From an uncultured Pseudomonadota bacterium (GTDB taxonomy: Bacteria > Pseudomonadota > Gammaproteobacteria > Steroidobacterales > Steroidobacteraceae): DNA of 34,047 nucleotides. The notes under the pieces are model-generated. The model searched no databases, was not told the DNA's origin, and was given only the letters and a program-made list of their open reading frames with translations. A program made the translations under genes and the position numbers. Shown here one piece after another: positions 24,917-32,856 of this stretch. Position 1 is the stretch's first letter, and every line of letters starts with the position of its first letter. The DNA lies in NCBI GenBank assembly GCA_903938365.1, contig CAJACZ010000120.1:1-34047 (forward strand). The letters are read 5' to 3'.

Positions 24917-26401
24917 TCAACGCTCTCTGACGCGCTGCACGTAACGGAACTGGGTCTTGCCGATGTGCACGACGTCACCGTCGCGCAGCGGCGAGCGGGT
25001 CACCCGGCGGCCGTTGACCATCACGCCGTTGGTGCTGCGCAGGTCCTCGAGCATCGTCTGCGCCGGTCCGGCGATCACCACCGCGTGGTGGCGGCTGATG
25101 AACTTGGTGTCGATGCGCAGGTCGTTGTCGGCGCCCCGGCCGATCGTGGTGCGCCGACCGAGCACGTGGACGATCTCGGCGTCGCCGTCGGTCAGCACGA
25201 AGTAGCGCGCGACGCCGTCGGCGGTCGCACCACTGCCCGCCCCCGCACTGACCACGGCACCCAGCCCGCCGGACAAGGCGGGACTCGCCGGCCAGTCCTT
25301 CGCCAGCGAGGCCTGGTCCTGCTCGCCCACCGGACTGCGCTGGCGCAGTTCGCCCTCCAGCCTGTGGATCTGGTCCTCTGCCGCGCGCAGGTCGGATTCG
25401 AGTTCGTTGACCCGATCGCCGTTACGCTGCAGCTCGCTCTGCAGGGAACGCAGCGAGCCGAGCTGAAGCTCGCCGGCTTCCTGCGCAGCGCCCTGCTGGG
25501 CCTTCAGCAGCTGCGCGTGCAGTTCCAGCAACGCCGCGCGGGCTTCCTCGTGATCCGCGCCCAGCGTCGCGAAGGCGGACTCGCTGGCCCGGGCACGCTC
25601 TTCGGCGGAGCGCGCCACCGCCTCGGCAGCATCGACCCGGGCCTGCGCCGCCTGCAGGGCCTCGGCCAGCCTGTCGGCTTCGTTGCGGGACACGCGGCGC
25701 AGCTCGGCGAACTCGTCGCGGCGCGCCAGCTCGGCGTCGAGCACCAGCCCCTGCCACAGGCCACGCTGCCCTTCAAAGGTGGAGAGCCGTTCGCGCTGCG
25801 CCTCGAACATCGCCTTGAGTTCCTCGTACTGCAGGGCGCCCACGCGCTGCGCGCGGTCGCGGTCGTCGAGCGCGGCGGCGATGCGCTCCGCACTCGCGCC
25901 CAGCTCGGCGCGCAGCCCGGCCTCGCGGGATTCGGACTCGCGGCGCAGGCCGTCGAGGTCCTCGCCCACCTGGCGGGAGTGGTCGAGTTCGCGCTGCAGC
26001 CGCAGCTGCTCGCGACGCAGGTGGTCGATGCCGCGTTCGCGGTCGGTGACGGCCTCGCTGAGGCGCAGCAGCTGCGCGGTCAGCTCGCCGATATGGCGTT
26101 CGAGCCGCGCCACCTGCGAGTCGAGCGGTGTGGGCTCTGCGGGCGCAGGCGGCGGCGCAAGGGGCGCGGCGACACCGAGCGTTGGCAGCTGCTGGGTCGA
26201 TTCGAACAGCGCTTCGTTGAGCACGGGAATGCTCGGCTGCGTGCCGTCATCGAAGGCTTCGTCCGGCAACGGCCCGGCGCCATCGCCCGCAGCACGCAGA
26301 CGCGCTTCGTAGGCGGCGACGTCGAGCACGGGCAGGCGCGCCGTGGAGGACAGGTCCTCCGACAGCATTCCGGCTGATTCGCCGTCCGCGCGCCAAGCCA
26401 T
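24917..26401 (-). CDS. Coiled-coil protein with C-terminal FHA domain
   Basis: 494 residues from ATG 26401 (AAGGGG-like site upstream); ATG 26368 is the alternative. The N-terminus (1-95) is acidic and Pro-rich. About 95-375 is long heptad-like coiled coil, rich in Glu, Arg, Ala and Leu. A short Gly/Ser linker follows. The FHA domain fills about 400-494 with the canonical TIGRGADNDL, SRHHA and STNGVMVNG, so phosphothreonine binding should be intact. It probably works as a scaffold that reads a Ser/Thr kinase signal (inference). No kinase or phosphatase is encoded in the window, so its partner is elsewhere. Confidence 0.88.
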   Translation of the reverse strand: MAWRADGESAGMLSEDLSSTARLPVLDVAAYEARLRAAGDGAGPLPDEAFDDGTQPSIPVLNEALFESTQQLPTLGVAAPLAPPPAPAEPTPLDSQVARLERHIGELTAQLLRLSEAVTDRERGIDHLRREQLRLQRELDHSRQVGEDLDGLRRESESREAGLRAELGASAERIAAALDDRDRAQRVGALQYEELKAMFEAQRERLSTFEGQRGLWQGLVLDAELARRDEFAELRRVSRNEADRLAEALQAAQARVDAAEAVARSAEERARASESAFATLGADHEEARAALLELHAQLLKAQQGAAQEAGELQLGSLRSLQSELQRNGDRVNELESDLRAAEDQIHRLEGELRQRSPVGEQDQASLAKDWPASPALSGGLGAVVSAGAGSGATADGVARYFVLTDGDAEIVHVLGRRTTIGRGADNDLRIDTKFISRHHAVVIAGPAQTMLEDLRSTNGVMVNGRRVTRSPLRDGDVVHIGKTQFRYVQRVRER

Positions 26402-26487
26402 CCTGGTGATCCCCGCCCCTTGACCGTTCCCGTTCCCCTGTTGAGAGTGCCACACTGGGCGGTGCCCCCGCCATGTTGCCAGGATCC

Positions 26488-27231
26488 ATGAACTTCCCCG
26501 CCTCGCCCCGCCGCCCGACCGGCCAGTTCGGCTTCCTTCCTGCCCCTCAGCCACTGGGGCGCACCGTCGCCCGGGCCTTCGTCAGCCTCGCGCTGGTACA
26601 GCGGGTGGAACTCGAGGCCGAGGCCGCGGCCGAGGGCCTGCAGGACCTGCTGGATCTCTCGCTGGAATGGCTGCAGCAGCAGGGTTTCGCTGTCGAACTG
26701 GAGGACGCCGAGCGCACTGCGCTGGACACACCGCTGGGCGAACTGCCCGAAGCGACCCGCGAACATTTCGGGAGTTTTGCCGAGACGGCCTGCGTCATCG
26801 GCTGGGCGCTGCGCCGCACGGAAGTACCGGCGTTCGACGTCGATGCGGACGGCTCGACGCTCGCCGACGCCCTGGGGTGGCTGACGGAGGCGGGCGTGGC
26901 GCTGGCGACCGGCGCCCACCTGCGGCCGCGCGAGGAGGTCAGTGCCCTGCTGGACGCCATCGGCGCGGTGCACTGGCGACTGCTCGAGCATGCGCGCCAG
27001 CCCTCGCGTATCTCGATGCAGCGCTGGGCCGCAACCGTCCACGACTGGCCACAAGGCATGACGCCGCTGGACCTGGCGGACGGCGACCTCGCGCTCGACG
27101 GCAGGCCCCTGAACGGCCTCGACGATCGGAGCCTGCTCCGCGCCCTGCGGCGGGTCGGCGAGCGGCACCGGGCCGCACTGTGGCTGCTCGGCCAGGAACG
27201 CGCCTACGGCAGCGTCACGATCGGCGGCTAG
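26488..27231 (+). CDS. DUF4272-like protein
   Basis: 247 residues from ATG 26488, preceded by AGGA 4 nt upstream; ATG 26473 in the same frame is possible. The middle has CVIGWALRR with a following hydrophilic helix, and the C-terminus has ERHRAALWLLGQE then YGSVTIGG. Both resemble DUF4272 proteins, where a GWALG-type helix and an ERHRALNWL-type helix are conserved. The family has no known function. It is divergent from the FHA gene across an 86-nt gap, and its stop lies 9 nt from the next, convergent gene. Soluble, no export signal. Confidence 0.6.
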   Translation: MNFPASPRRPTGQFGFLPAPQPLGRTVARAFVSLALVQRVELEAEAAAEGLQDLLDLSLEWLQQQGFAVELEDAERTALDTPLGELPEATREHFGSFAETACVIGWALRRTEVPAFDVDADGSTLADALGWLTEAGVALATGAHLRPREEVSALLDAIGAVHWRLLEHARQPSRISMQRWAATVHDWPQGMTPLDLADGDLALDGRPLNGLDDRSLLRALRRVGERHRAALWLLGQERAYGSVTIGG

Positions 27232-27240
27232 CGGGAGCGG

Positions 27241-28092
27241 CTATCCGGCGAGGAAGTCACCGATCGCGTCGACCACGGCGCCCGGCGCCACCTCGAAGAG
27301 CCCGTGGCCATAGCCCTGAAGGTCGACGAACCGCGCATCGCGCAGCAGCCCGCGCGCCCTTGCGGTCGGCTCCCACAGGTCGTCCTTCGGCCGCAGCACC
27401 AGCGTCGGCTGCGCGACTTGCGCCAGCCGCTCGCGCACCGGGTAGTTCATCACTGCGTTCGCGCCCCACCAGGCCTGCGATCCGTTGCGCAGTTTCTCGG
27501 CGAAGCCCCGCGCCAGCATGTCGAGCGTGACCCCCGGACCGCGCCACTGCAGGCTGCGCTGCCACTCCGCCATCAGGTGACTGCCGTCCTCGGCCACCGG
27601 CAGCGGCCAGGGCCTGGCGCGGAACTCGGCCCGTTCCGCCTCATCGAGCACGGGCACTGCGACCAGCACCAGGCGGCGCACCCGTTCCGGCCGCGCGAGC
27701 GCGAGCTCCGTCGCGATCAGCGAGCCCGTGTGATAGCCGAGCAGGTCGACGGAACGGAAGCGCATGGTGTCGATGAAATCGAGCATCGCGGCGGCGTAAT
27801 CCGCGATGCCAGGCTCGCCCGCAGGACCGTCCGACTCGCCGAAGCCCGGCGTGTCCGGCGCATAGACCGAACGATCGCGCGCCATGAGTTCGAGGAAGGG
27901 CCGGAACACGCGGCCCGACATCGGGCTCTGGTGGAAGCACAGCAGCGGCGTGGCCTCGTCGAAGCCGCCACCCGGCGGCAGCGCGTGATGCACGTGCAAC
28001 TGGCCGTAACGGCTCTCGAAGTAAGTGCGGATCAGCCGCGGCCGTGGCTGCGGATCGGCAGGAGTCGAGCTTCGTTCACCGGACTTCGCCAT
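27241..28092 (-). CDS. Alpha/beta hydrolase with His at the nucleophile position
   Basis: 283 residues from ATG 28092. An in-frame ATG at 28161 would overlap the divergent gst promoter. The fold is clear: LLCFHQSPMSGR as the oxyanion region, DTPGFGESDGP, a nucleophile elbow, RPKDDLWEPT for the acid, and GYGHGLFEV for the His. However, the elbow reads GYHTG (119-123), so the residue that should be Ser, Asp or Cys is His121. The protein may be a non-hydrolytic member, or may use a different residue. It shares a divergent promoter region with the glutathione transferase. Confidence 0.82.
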   Translation of the reverse strand: MAKSGERSSTPADPQPRPRLIRTYFESRYGQLHVHHALPPGGGFDEATPLLCFHQSPMSGRVFRPFLELMARDRSVYAPDTPGFGESDGPAGEPGIADYAAAMLDFIDTMRFRSVDLLGYHTGSLIATELALARPERVRRLVLVAVPVLDEAERAEFRARPWPLPVAEDGSHLMAEWQRSLQWRGPGVTLDMLARGFAEKLRNGSQAWWGANAVMNYPVRERLAQVAQPTLVLRPKDDLWEPTARARGLLRDARFVDLQGYGHGLFEVAPGAVVDAIGDFLAG

Positions 28093-28118
28093 CTTGCTGG
28101 GCCTCGCTTGGGGTTCGG

Positions 28119-28148
28119 TTGACGTTGTGCGCCACAGACCCTCATAGT
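28119..28148 (+). promoter_or_regulatory. Sigma70-type promoter of the gst gene
   Basis: TTGACG (28119-28124, 5/6) and CATAGT (28143-28148, 4/6) are separated by 18 nt. The start would be near 28155, leaving a 35-nt leader with a weak CGGAG site before ATG 28190. Confidence 0.5.
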
Positions 28149-28189
28149 GCCATTTCAGCACCGCACCAGACCCACCCGGAGTCGCAGTA

Positions 28190-28843
28190 ATGAAGCTCTA
28201 TGGCATGCTCGTTTCCCCTTATGTCGCCCGCGTCGTCCTCGCCGGACGCGCCAAGGGGATCACCATATCGCCCACGGCTCCGCCGGGCGGCGGCATCAAG
28301 TCGCCGGATTTTCTTGCGCTCAACCCCATGGGCAAGATGCCCGCGCTCGAAAGCGACGGCCGTTGCATACCGGAGTCGATGGTCATCCTCGATTACCTCG
28401 AAGACGCCTATCCGCAGCACCCGCTGCTGCCGGCAGACCCGATGGACCGAGCGCAGGCGCGCCTGCTCGGCCGCATCGTCGACCTGTACGTCATGAACCA
28501 GCTCGGCGTGTTCTTCCGCAACATGAATCCTGCCGCCCGTAACGCCGCAGAGGTCGAGACCGCCACGCAGGCCCTCACCAAATCGCTCACCGACCTGGAG
28601 CACTTCATGGGCGAGGGCCCGTACGCACAGGGCGGCACCCTCGGGTATGCCGACGTGGCCATGCTGCCCTGCCTGCAGATGGTCGGCACGGTGGCGTCCG
28701 CGTTCGGCGTCGCCGACCTGTACGCCGGCCGCCCGAAGCTCACGCGCTGGTGGCAGCAGATGCAGGCCGATCCGGTCACCGGCCCGTTTGCGACGGAATA
28801 CACCGCCGCGGTCAACGCCTTCCTGGCCAGTCGCCGCGGCTGA
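28190..28843 (+). CDS. Glutathione S-transferase family protein
   Basis: 217 residues, normal GST length. The N-terminal thioredoxin-like domain (about 1-80) starts KLYGMLVSPYVARV, with Ser9 at the usual catalytic Ser/Cys position. It includes NPMGKMPALE, with the cis-Pro, and PESMVILDYLEDAYP, the glutathione-binding Glu-Ser pair. An all-helical domain follows, with YADVAMLPCLQM containing the conserved Asp of the N-capping motif. It conjugates or isomerises electrophiles with glutathione. The next gene on the strand is a quinone-reductase-like MDR, 63 nt on, so the pair may form a detoxification or catabolic unit. Confidence 0.92.
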   Translation: MKLYGMLVSPYVARVVLAGRAKGITISPTAPPGGGIKSPDFLALNPMGKMPALESDGRCIPESMVILDYLEDAYPQHPLLPADPMDRAQARLLGRIVDLYVMNQLGVFFRNMNPAARNAAEVETATQALTKSLTDLEHFMGEGPYAQGGTLGYADVAMLPCLQMVGTVASAFGVADLYAGRPKLTRWWQQMQADPVTGPFATEYTAAVNAFLASRRG

Positions 28844-28906
28844 GGGGCAACAACCCTGATGCTGCCCGCCCGTTCGCCCCGACAGTAAGCCTAAGGAATA
28901 ACCAGG

Positions 28907-29875
28907 ATGTTCGGATACCGGGTTGCCGAATTCGGCGACGTGGACGTGATGCGCTGGGTCGAGCTGCCGGATCCGGTGCCCGGCGCCGGCGAGCTGCTCG
29001 TGCGCGTCCATGCCTCAGGCATCAACTTCGCCGAGACGCGCATGCGCGCCGGCACCTACTCGGGCCAGCCCCTGCCCTTCGTCATGGGCATGGAGTCCGC
29101 AGGCGTGGTCGAGGCGGTCGGCCCCGGCGTCACCGAATACAAGGTCGGCGATCGCGTGTTCGGCCGTGCCCGCGGCTCGCATGCCACGCACGTGCTGTTC
29201 GAGGTGCTGCACACGCTGCCGCTGCCCGACTCCATGGACTTCGTCGCCGGTGCGGCGATCCCGGTGGGCTGGCTCACCGCCTGGCACGCCGTGATGACCG
29301 TGGCGCGCGCCCGGCCCGGCGAGCGCGTGCTCATCGAGGCGATCGCGAGCAGCGTCGGCAGCGCCGCGCTGCAGATCGCCAAGTGGCAGAACTGCTGGGT
29401 CGCCGGCACCGCAAGCCGCGACGACAAGTGCGCCCGTGCGCTCGCGGCGGGCGCCGACGCGGCCTACAACTACAAGACCGACGACCTCCCCACCCGCGTG
29501 ATGGCCGACACGGGCGGGCACGGCATCGACGTCGGGCTGATGACCATCGGCGAGGAGACCGCGCGCGCGCTGTTCGACTCGATGGCCTACGAAGGCCGCA
29601 TCGCGATGTACGGCAGCACCGGCGGCCGCCAGGTCTGCTTCAGCCTCAACATCGGCATCCGGAACCTGCAGCTGCTGGCGATGAGCATCTCTTCGAGCGC
29701 GCGCTTCGTCCCGGAGAGCATGCCGAGTTTCCGCAAGGTCGCCCTGCCGCTGTTCGCCTCAGGACGGTTCAAGGCGGTGGTGGACACCGTGCTTCCCATG
29801 AGCGAGCTCAACCGGGCGCACGCGATGGTCGATTCGCGCACGCACTTCGGCAAGATCGTCCTCGTCAACGACTGA
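28907..29875 (+). CDS. Zinc-free medium-chain reductase, quinone oxidoreductase type
   Basis: 322 residues from ATG 28907, with AAGGA 9-13 nt upstream. The N-terminal GroES-like domain includes GELLVRVHASGINFAETRMR, a quinone-reductase signature. A Rossmann domain follows with IASSVGSAALQIAK as the nucleotide loop. The zinc-binding residues of alcohol dehydrogenases are missing. It probably reduces a quinone or enone with NADPH. It ends 4 bases short of the stop of the convergent MDR gene. Confidence 0.87.
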   Translation: MFGYRVAEFGDVDVMRWVELPDPVPGAGELLVRVHASGINFAETRMRAGTYSGQPLPFVMGMESAGVVEAVGPGVTEYKVGDRVFGRARGSHATHVLFEVLHTLPLPDSMDFVAGAAIPVGWLTAWHAVMTVARARPGERVLIEAIASSVGSAALQIAKWQNCWVAGTASRDDKCARALAAGADAAYNYKTDDLPTRVMADTGGHGIDVGLMTIGEETARALFDSMAYEGRIAMYGSTGGRQVCFSLNIGIRNLQLLAMSISSSARFVPESMPSFRKVALPLFASGRFKAVVDTVLPMSELNRAHAMVDSRTHFGKIVLVND

Positions 29876-29879
29876 GGAC

Positions 29880-30869
29880 TCAGTCGCCGTAGCGGATGAC
29901 CACCTTGCCGTCGCGCTCGGCGCCGGTCCGGCCGGCGCGGTCGCAGGCCTCCAGCACCTGGTCGAGCGAATAGACCCCGGCGATCTTCGCCTCCAGGTAG
30001 CCCTCGGACATGAGCTTCGCCAGCCGGATGTAAAGCGCGCGCACCTGCTCGGGCGTGCGGTTGCGGAACTGCCGCGCGAAGCTCAGCCCCACCAGCTTGA
30101 TGCCGCTGCGGAACAGCAGGTAGAAGTCGATGTGGCAGAGCTGCTTGCTCATCGAGCCGAGGCTCACCACGGTGCTCTCGGGCGCCAGGCACTCCGCAAT
30201 GCGCTGCGTTGCGGGACCCGACACGGCGTCGATGCCGAGCTTGACGGGGGCGCCGCCCACCGCCGCGGCCACGCGCGCCGCCAGGTCGGGGCCATCGAGC
30301 AGCACCACGTCGGCGCCCAGCTCGCGCAGCTCGGCTTCCATCTCGGGCCTGCGGATCACATTGACCGTGCGCACGCCCTTGAGTTTCGCGAGGCGGATCA
30401 GGTACCGGCCACAGTTCGAGTTCGCGGCGTTCTGGATCAGCCAGTCGCCACGCTGCAGGTCCGCATAGTCCTCGAGCAGCACCTCGGCGGTCGGCCCGTT
30501 CACCGTGAGCAGGCTCAGCTGGATCGCATCGCCCGCCGGGGCGGGCAGGCAGGCCGCCGCGGCGCAGCGCACCTCCTCGCGGAAAGTGCCGCTCGCCAGC
30601 GCCGGGAACACGCGGTCGCCGACCTTGTACTGAGTGACCGCGGCGCCCACGCGGGCCACGTGCCCGATGCCCTCGAAGCCGGGCGTTCGCGGCACGGGGA
30701 AGCGGAAATGGTCGGCGCCCTCGATGGTGCGCAGATCCGCGATATGCATCGCGGCGGCCTCCATCCTCACGACGAGCTCGTCGGGACCGGGCTGCTCGGC
30801 GGGCAGGTCAACGACGCGCAGCACGTCGGCGGGCGCTCCATAAGCGGACTGGATGACGGCCTTGGGCAT
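29880..30869 (-). CDS. Medium-chain reductase, enoyl-thioester reductase (MECR/ETR) like
   Basis: 329 residues from ATG 30869. The Rossmann part reads IQNAANSNCGRYLIRLAK then VRTVNVIRR, very close to mitochondrial 2-enoyl-thioester reductases. Those enzymes reduce trans-2-enoyl-ACP or -CoA with NADPH. The loop where those enzymes carry their catalytic Tyr reads IEGADHFRFPVP here, with no Tyr, so the substrate may differ. The start lies 5 nt after the MBL stop, so nitrilase paralogue, MBL and this reductase probably form one three-gene unit. Confidence 0.82.
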   Translation of the reverse strand: MPKAVIQSAYGAPADVLRVVDLPAEQPGPDELVVRMEAAAMHIADLRTIEGADHFRFPVPRTPGFEGIGHVARVGAAVTQYKVGDRVFPALASGTFREEVRCAAAACLPAPAGDAIQLSLLTVNGPTAEVLLEDYADLQRGDWLIQNAANSNCGRYLIRLAKLKGVRTVNVIRRPEMEAELRELGADVVLLDGPDLAARVAAAVGGAPVKLGIDAVSGPATQRIAECLAPESTVVSLGSMSKQLCHIDFYLLFRSGIKLVGLSFARQFRNRTPEQVRALYIRLAKLMSEGYLEAKIAGVYSLDQVLEACDRAGRTGAERDGKVVIRYGD

Positions 30870-30874
30870 AGGAT

Positions 30875-31744
30875 TCAGTTCCCCGTGATGAGATAGCTCA
30901 GGATTCGGTCCGCGGTCTGCGGCGCCCATTGCGTGAAGCCGCTCCAGTGCCCGAAGCGGCCTTCGAGGTGGGTGGCGGCTGCGCGGGTGACCTCGCCGCG
31001 CACGCGCTCGGTCATCGCGACGCCGTCCTCGCCGGGCAGTGGCACCTGGCCGCCCGCGGCGCGGTATTCAAGATGGGTGGCGTCGAGCAGCCGCAACACG
31101 TATTCGCGGTAGTCGGCGACCCAGTGCCGCTCGCCGGGGCCGGTGTGGCCGCCGACGACGCAGTCGAAGTCCAGGCGCTCGACCTGCTCGAGCGTATGCA
31201 GGTAGCCGGCGAAATCGGTGTCGGGGAGGTTGCGGTAGGGCGCGATGCCCGGCTCGATGCCGTCCACCCAGACCAGCATGCGACCGCGGTCCGTGGGGAG
31301 CAGGAACAGCAGGTTGGAGTCCGAATGATTCGGGCCGAAATAGCGGACCTCGATGTGCGAGGCGCCATCGGCGATCACCGCGCCGTCGCCGAGCAGCTGC
31401 GTCGGCGGCAGCACGTCGGCATCGCCGCGACGCGCAATGCGTGCCTGCGCGGTCTCGTGGGCACAGACCTCGCAGTGCCCGCCCGACTCGAGCACGCTGG
31501 CGGCGAGCACGCGGCCACCGCAGATGTGGTCACGATGGTCGTGCGAGTAGACGATGCGCGCCAGCGGCCGGTCGGTGGCCTGCGCGATGGCCGAGCGGTA
31601 GGCCACGGCCGCTGCGTCGCTGATCGGGTCGATGGCGGTCACGCCCCGGTCCCCGACGACGAAGGTGCTGAGATAGAAGCCCTTGTTCCAGCGGAACAGG
31701 TGCACCCCGCGGCCGAGGCTCTCGAGCTGCCAGGCCGCCGTCAT
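30875..31744 (-). CDS. MBL-fold metallo-hydrolase
   Basis: 289 residues from ATG 31744, whose A is shared with the upstream stop (TGATG). Metal ligands: HDHRDH in VYSHDHRDHICGG, His in FGPNHSDSN, Asp in VWVDGIEPG, and His in VVGGHTGPG. All positions of a two-metal site are filled. No signal peptide. It probably hydrolyses a thioester, lactone or amide (inference from the family). It is a homologue of the partial gene at 1-513, and is translationally coupled to the Ser180 nitrilase paralogue. Confidence 0.87.
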   Translation of the reverse strand: MTAAWQLESLGRGVHLFRWNKGFYLSTFVVGDRGVTAIDPISDAAAVAYRSAIAQATDRPLARIVYSHDHRDHICGGRVLAASVLESGGHCEVCAHETAQARIARRGDADVLPPTQLLGDGAVIADGASHIEVRYFGPNHSDSNLLFLLPTDRGRMLVWVDGIEPGIAPYRNLPDTDFAGYLHTLEQVERLDFDCVVGGHTGPGERHWVADYREYVLRLLDATHLEYRAAGGQVPLPGEDGVAMTERVRGEVTRAAATHLEGRFGHWSGFTQWAPQTADRILSYLITGN

Positions 31745-32793
31745 CAGAGGATGCCGCGGGCCACCATGCGCTCGATGGCATCGGCCTGCCGTTTCTGGAA
31801 ATAACTGCGGTCGGGGACCAGGATGCGGTCGCCGTCGAGCAGGCCGTTGGGGCGCCGCAGGTCGGCCTTCGCGTAGGAGTCGGCGAACAGATCGAGCGCC
31901 TGCCGCGACAGCATGTTGGCCATCGCGGGGCGGCGGCGATAGGCGCGCAGCCCTGCCATGTCGAGGAAAGTGTTGGCCACCGAGGAAGCGCCGGCGCCCG
32001 CCAGCACCATCTGGTTGCCGTGGTAATCGATGATGTCCGAGTAGCCGTTGCTCGAGTCGATAGGGACGTCGATGCCGTGCAACGACGCGTTGTTCGCGGA
32101 CACCACGTAGGCGAGGTTCTCGAGTGCGCGGGCACGGCGCGCGATCTGCTTGATCGTGAGGTTGGGCGAGGCGACCTCGCTGGTGCAATGCAGGAAGATC
32201 TCGGCGCCGCGGATGGCATGGCAGCGCGCCACCTCGGGGTAGAGGATCTCCTCGGAAGCGATCGCCGCGAGCTTGCCGATGGCGGTGTCGGCCACCGGGA
32301 ACACGCCCTCGAGCCCGTAGATGTCGAGGTACTTGTCCCAGACGTCCTGCGGCGTGGGAGCGAAGATGCTGATCAGCCTGCGGTAGGTGAGGATGCGGTT
32401 GCCGGACGGGTCGAACACCCAGCAGGCCTGGAAATACAGCCCGGGGAAGTGCCGATCGGTCTCGTAGCCGTTGCCGGCGAGGAACACGCCGTGCTTCTGC
32501 GCGAGCGCGCCGAGTGCGTAGTCTTCGGGACCGCCCGGCGCGATGGCGCCCTTCTCGGCCCACTCGGGGATGGTCTCGCCCCAGGGCGGACCACTGAGGA
32601 TGTACTCGGGCAGCACCACGAGCTTGAGTTCGGAGCCGATCCAGCGCCGCGCCCCTGCGATGGCCGAATCGATCCGCTTGATGGAGGCCTGCATGCGCAC
32701 CGCCGAGGCCGCCCGGTCGCGGTCAGGATGCACGCCGTCGCAGTCGATCTGCAGCGCAAGGGCCACGAAGCGGTCGAGTTTCTCTGTGCTCAT
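31744..32793 (-). CDS. Nitrilase-superfamily paralogue lacking the catalytic Cys
   Basis: 349 residues from ATG 32793, with GGAGGA 5 nt upstream. It aligns without gaps over the first 200 residues with the protein at 11216-12265: Glu63 is kept (VLPEYIL), but KYKR becomes TYRR (136-139) and Cys180 becomes Ser180 (AAIASEEILYPE). The rest of the fold is conserved (DPSG, PTPQDVWDKYLDIYGLEGVFPV, YSDIIDYHG), and there is no frameshift, so it is a maintained protein. A classical Cys-Glu-Lys mechanism is not possible. It may be a regulatory or structural partner, perhaps of the coupled MBL hydrolase, or a Ser-based enzyme. Confidence 0.82.
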   Translation of the reverse strand: MSTEKLDRFVALALQIDCDGVHPDRDRAASAVRMQASIKRIDSAIAGARRWIGSELKLVVLPEYILSGPPWGETIPEWAEKGAIAPGGPEDYALGALAQKHGVFLAGNGYETDRHFPGLYFQACWVFDPSGNRILTYRRLISIFAPTPQDVWDKYLDIYGLEGVFPVADTAIGKLAAIASEEILYPEVARCHAIRGAEIFLHCTSEVASPNLTIKQIARRARALENLAYVVSANNASLHGIDVPIDSSNGYSDIIDYHGNQMVLAGAGASSVANTFLDMAGLRAYRRRPAMANMLSRQALDLFADSYAKADLRRPNGLLDGDRILVPDRSYFQKRQADAIERMVARGIL

Positions 32794-32856
32794 CGGGATC
32801 CTCCAGTGGCGGCTATTATCGGTCACGTTCCCCGTCCAGCGACAGGTTATACGCCC
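32794..32856. promoter_or_regulatory. Divergent promoter region, nitrilase paralogue / reductase
   Basis: 63 bases between two divergent starts. On the minus strand GATAAT (32815-32820, 5/6) lies 21 nt before ATG 32793, with the GGAGGA site between them. No good -35 was found. On the plus strand only a weak AGG precedes ATG 32857. Confidence 0.4.
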
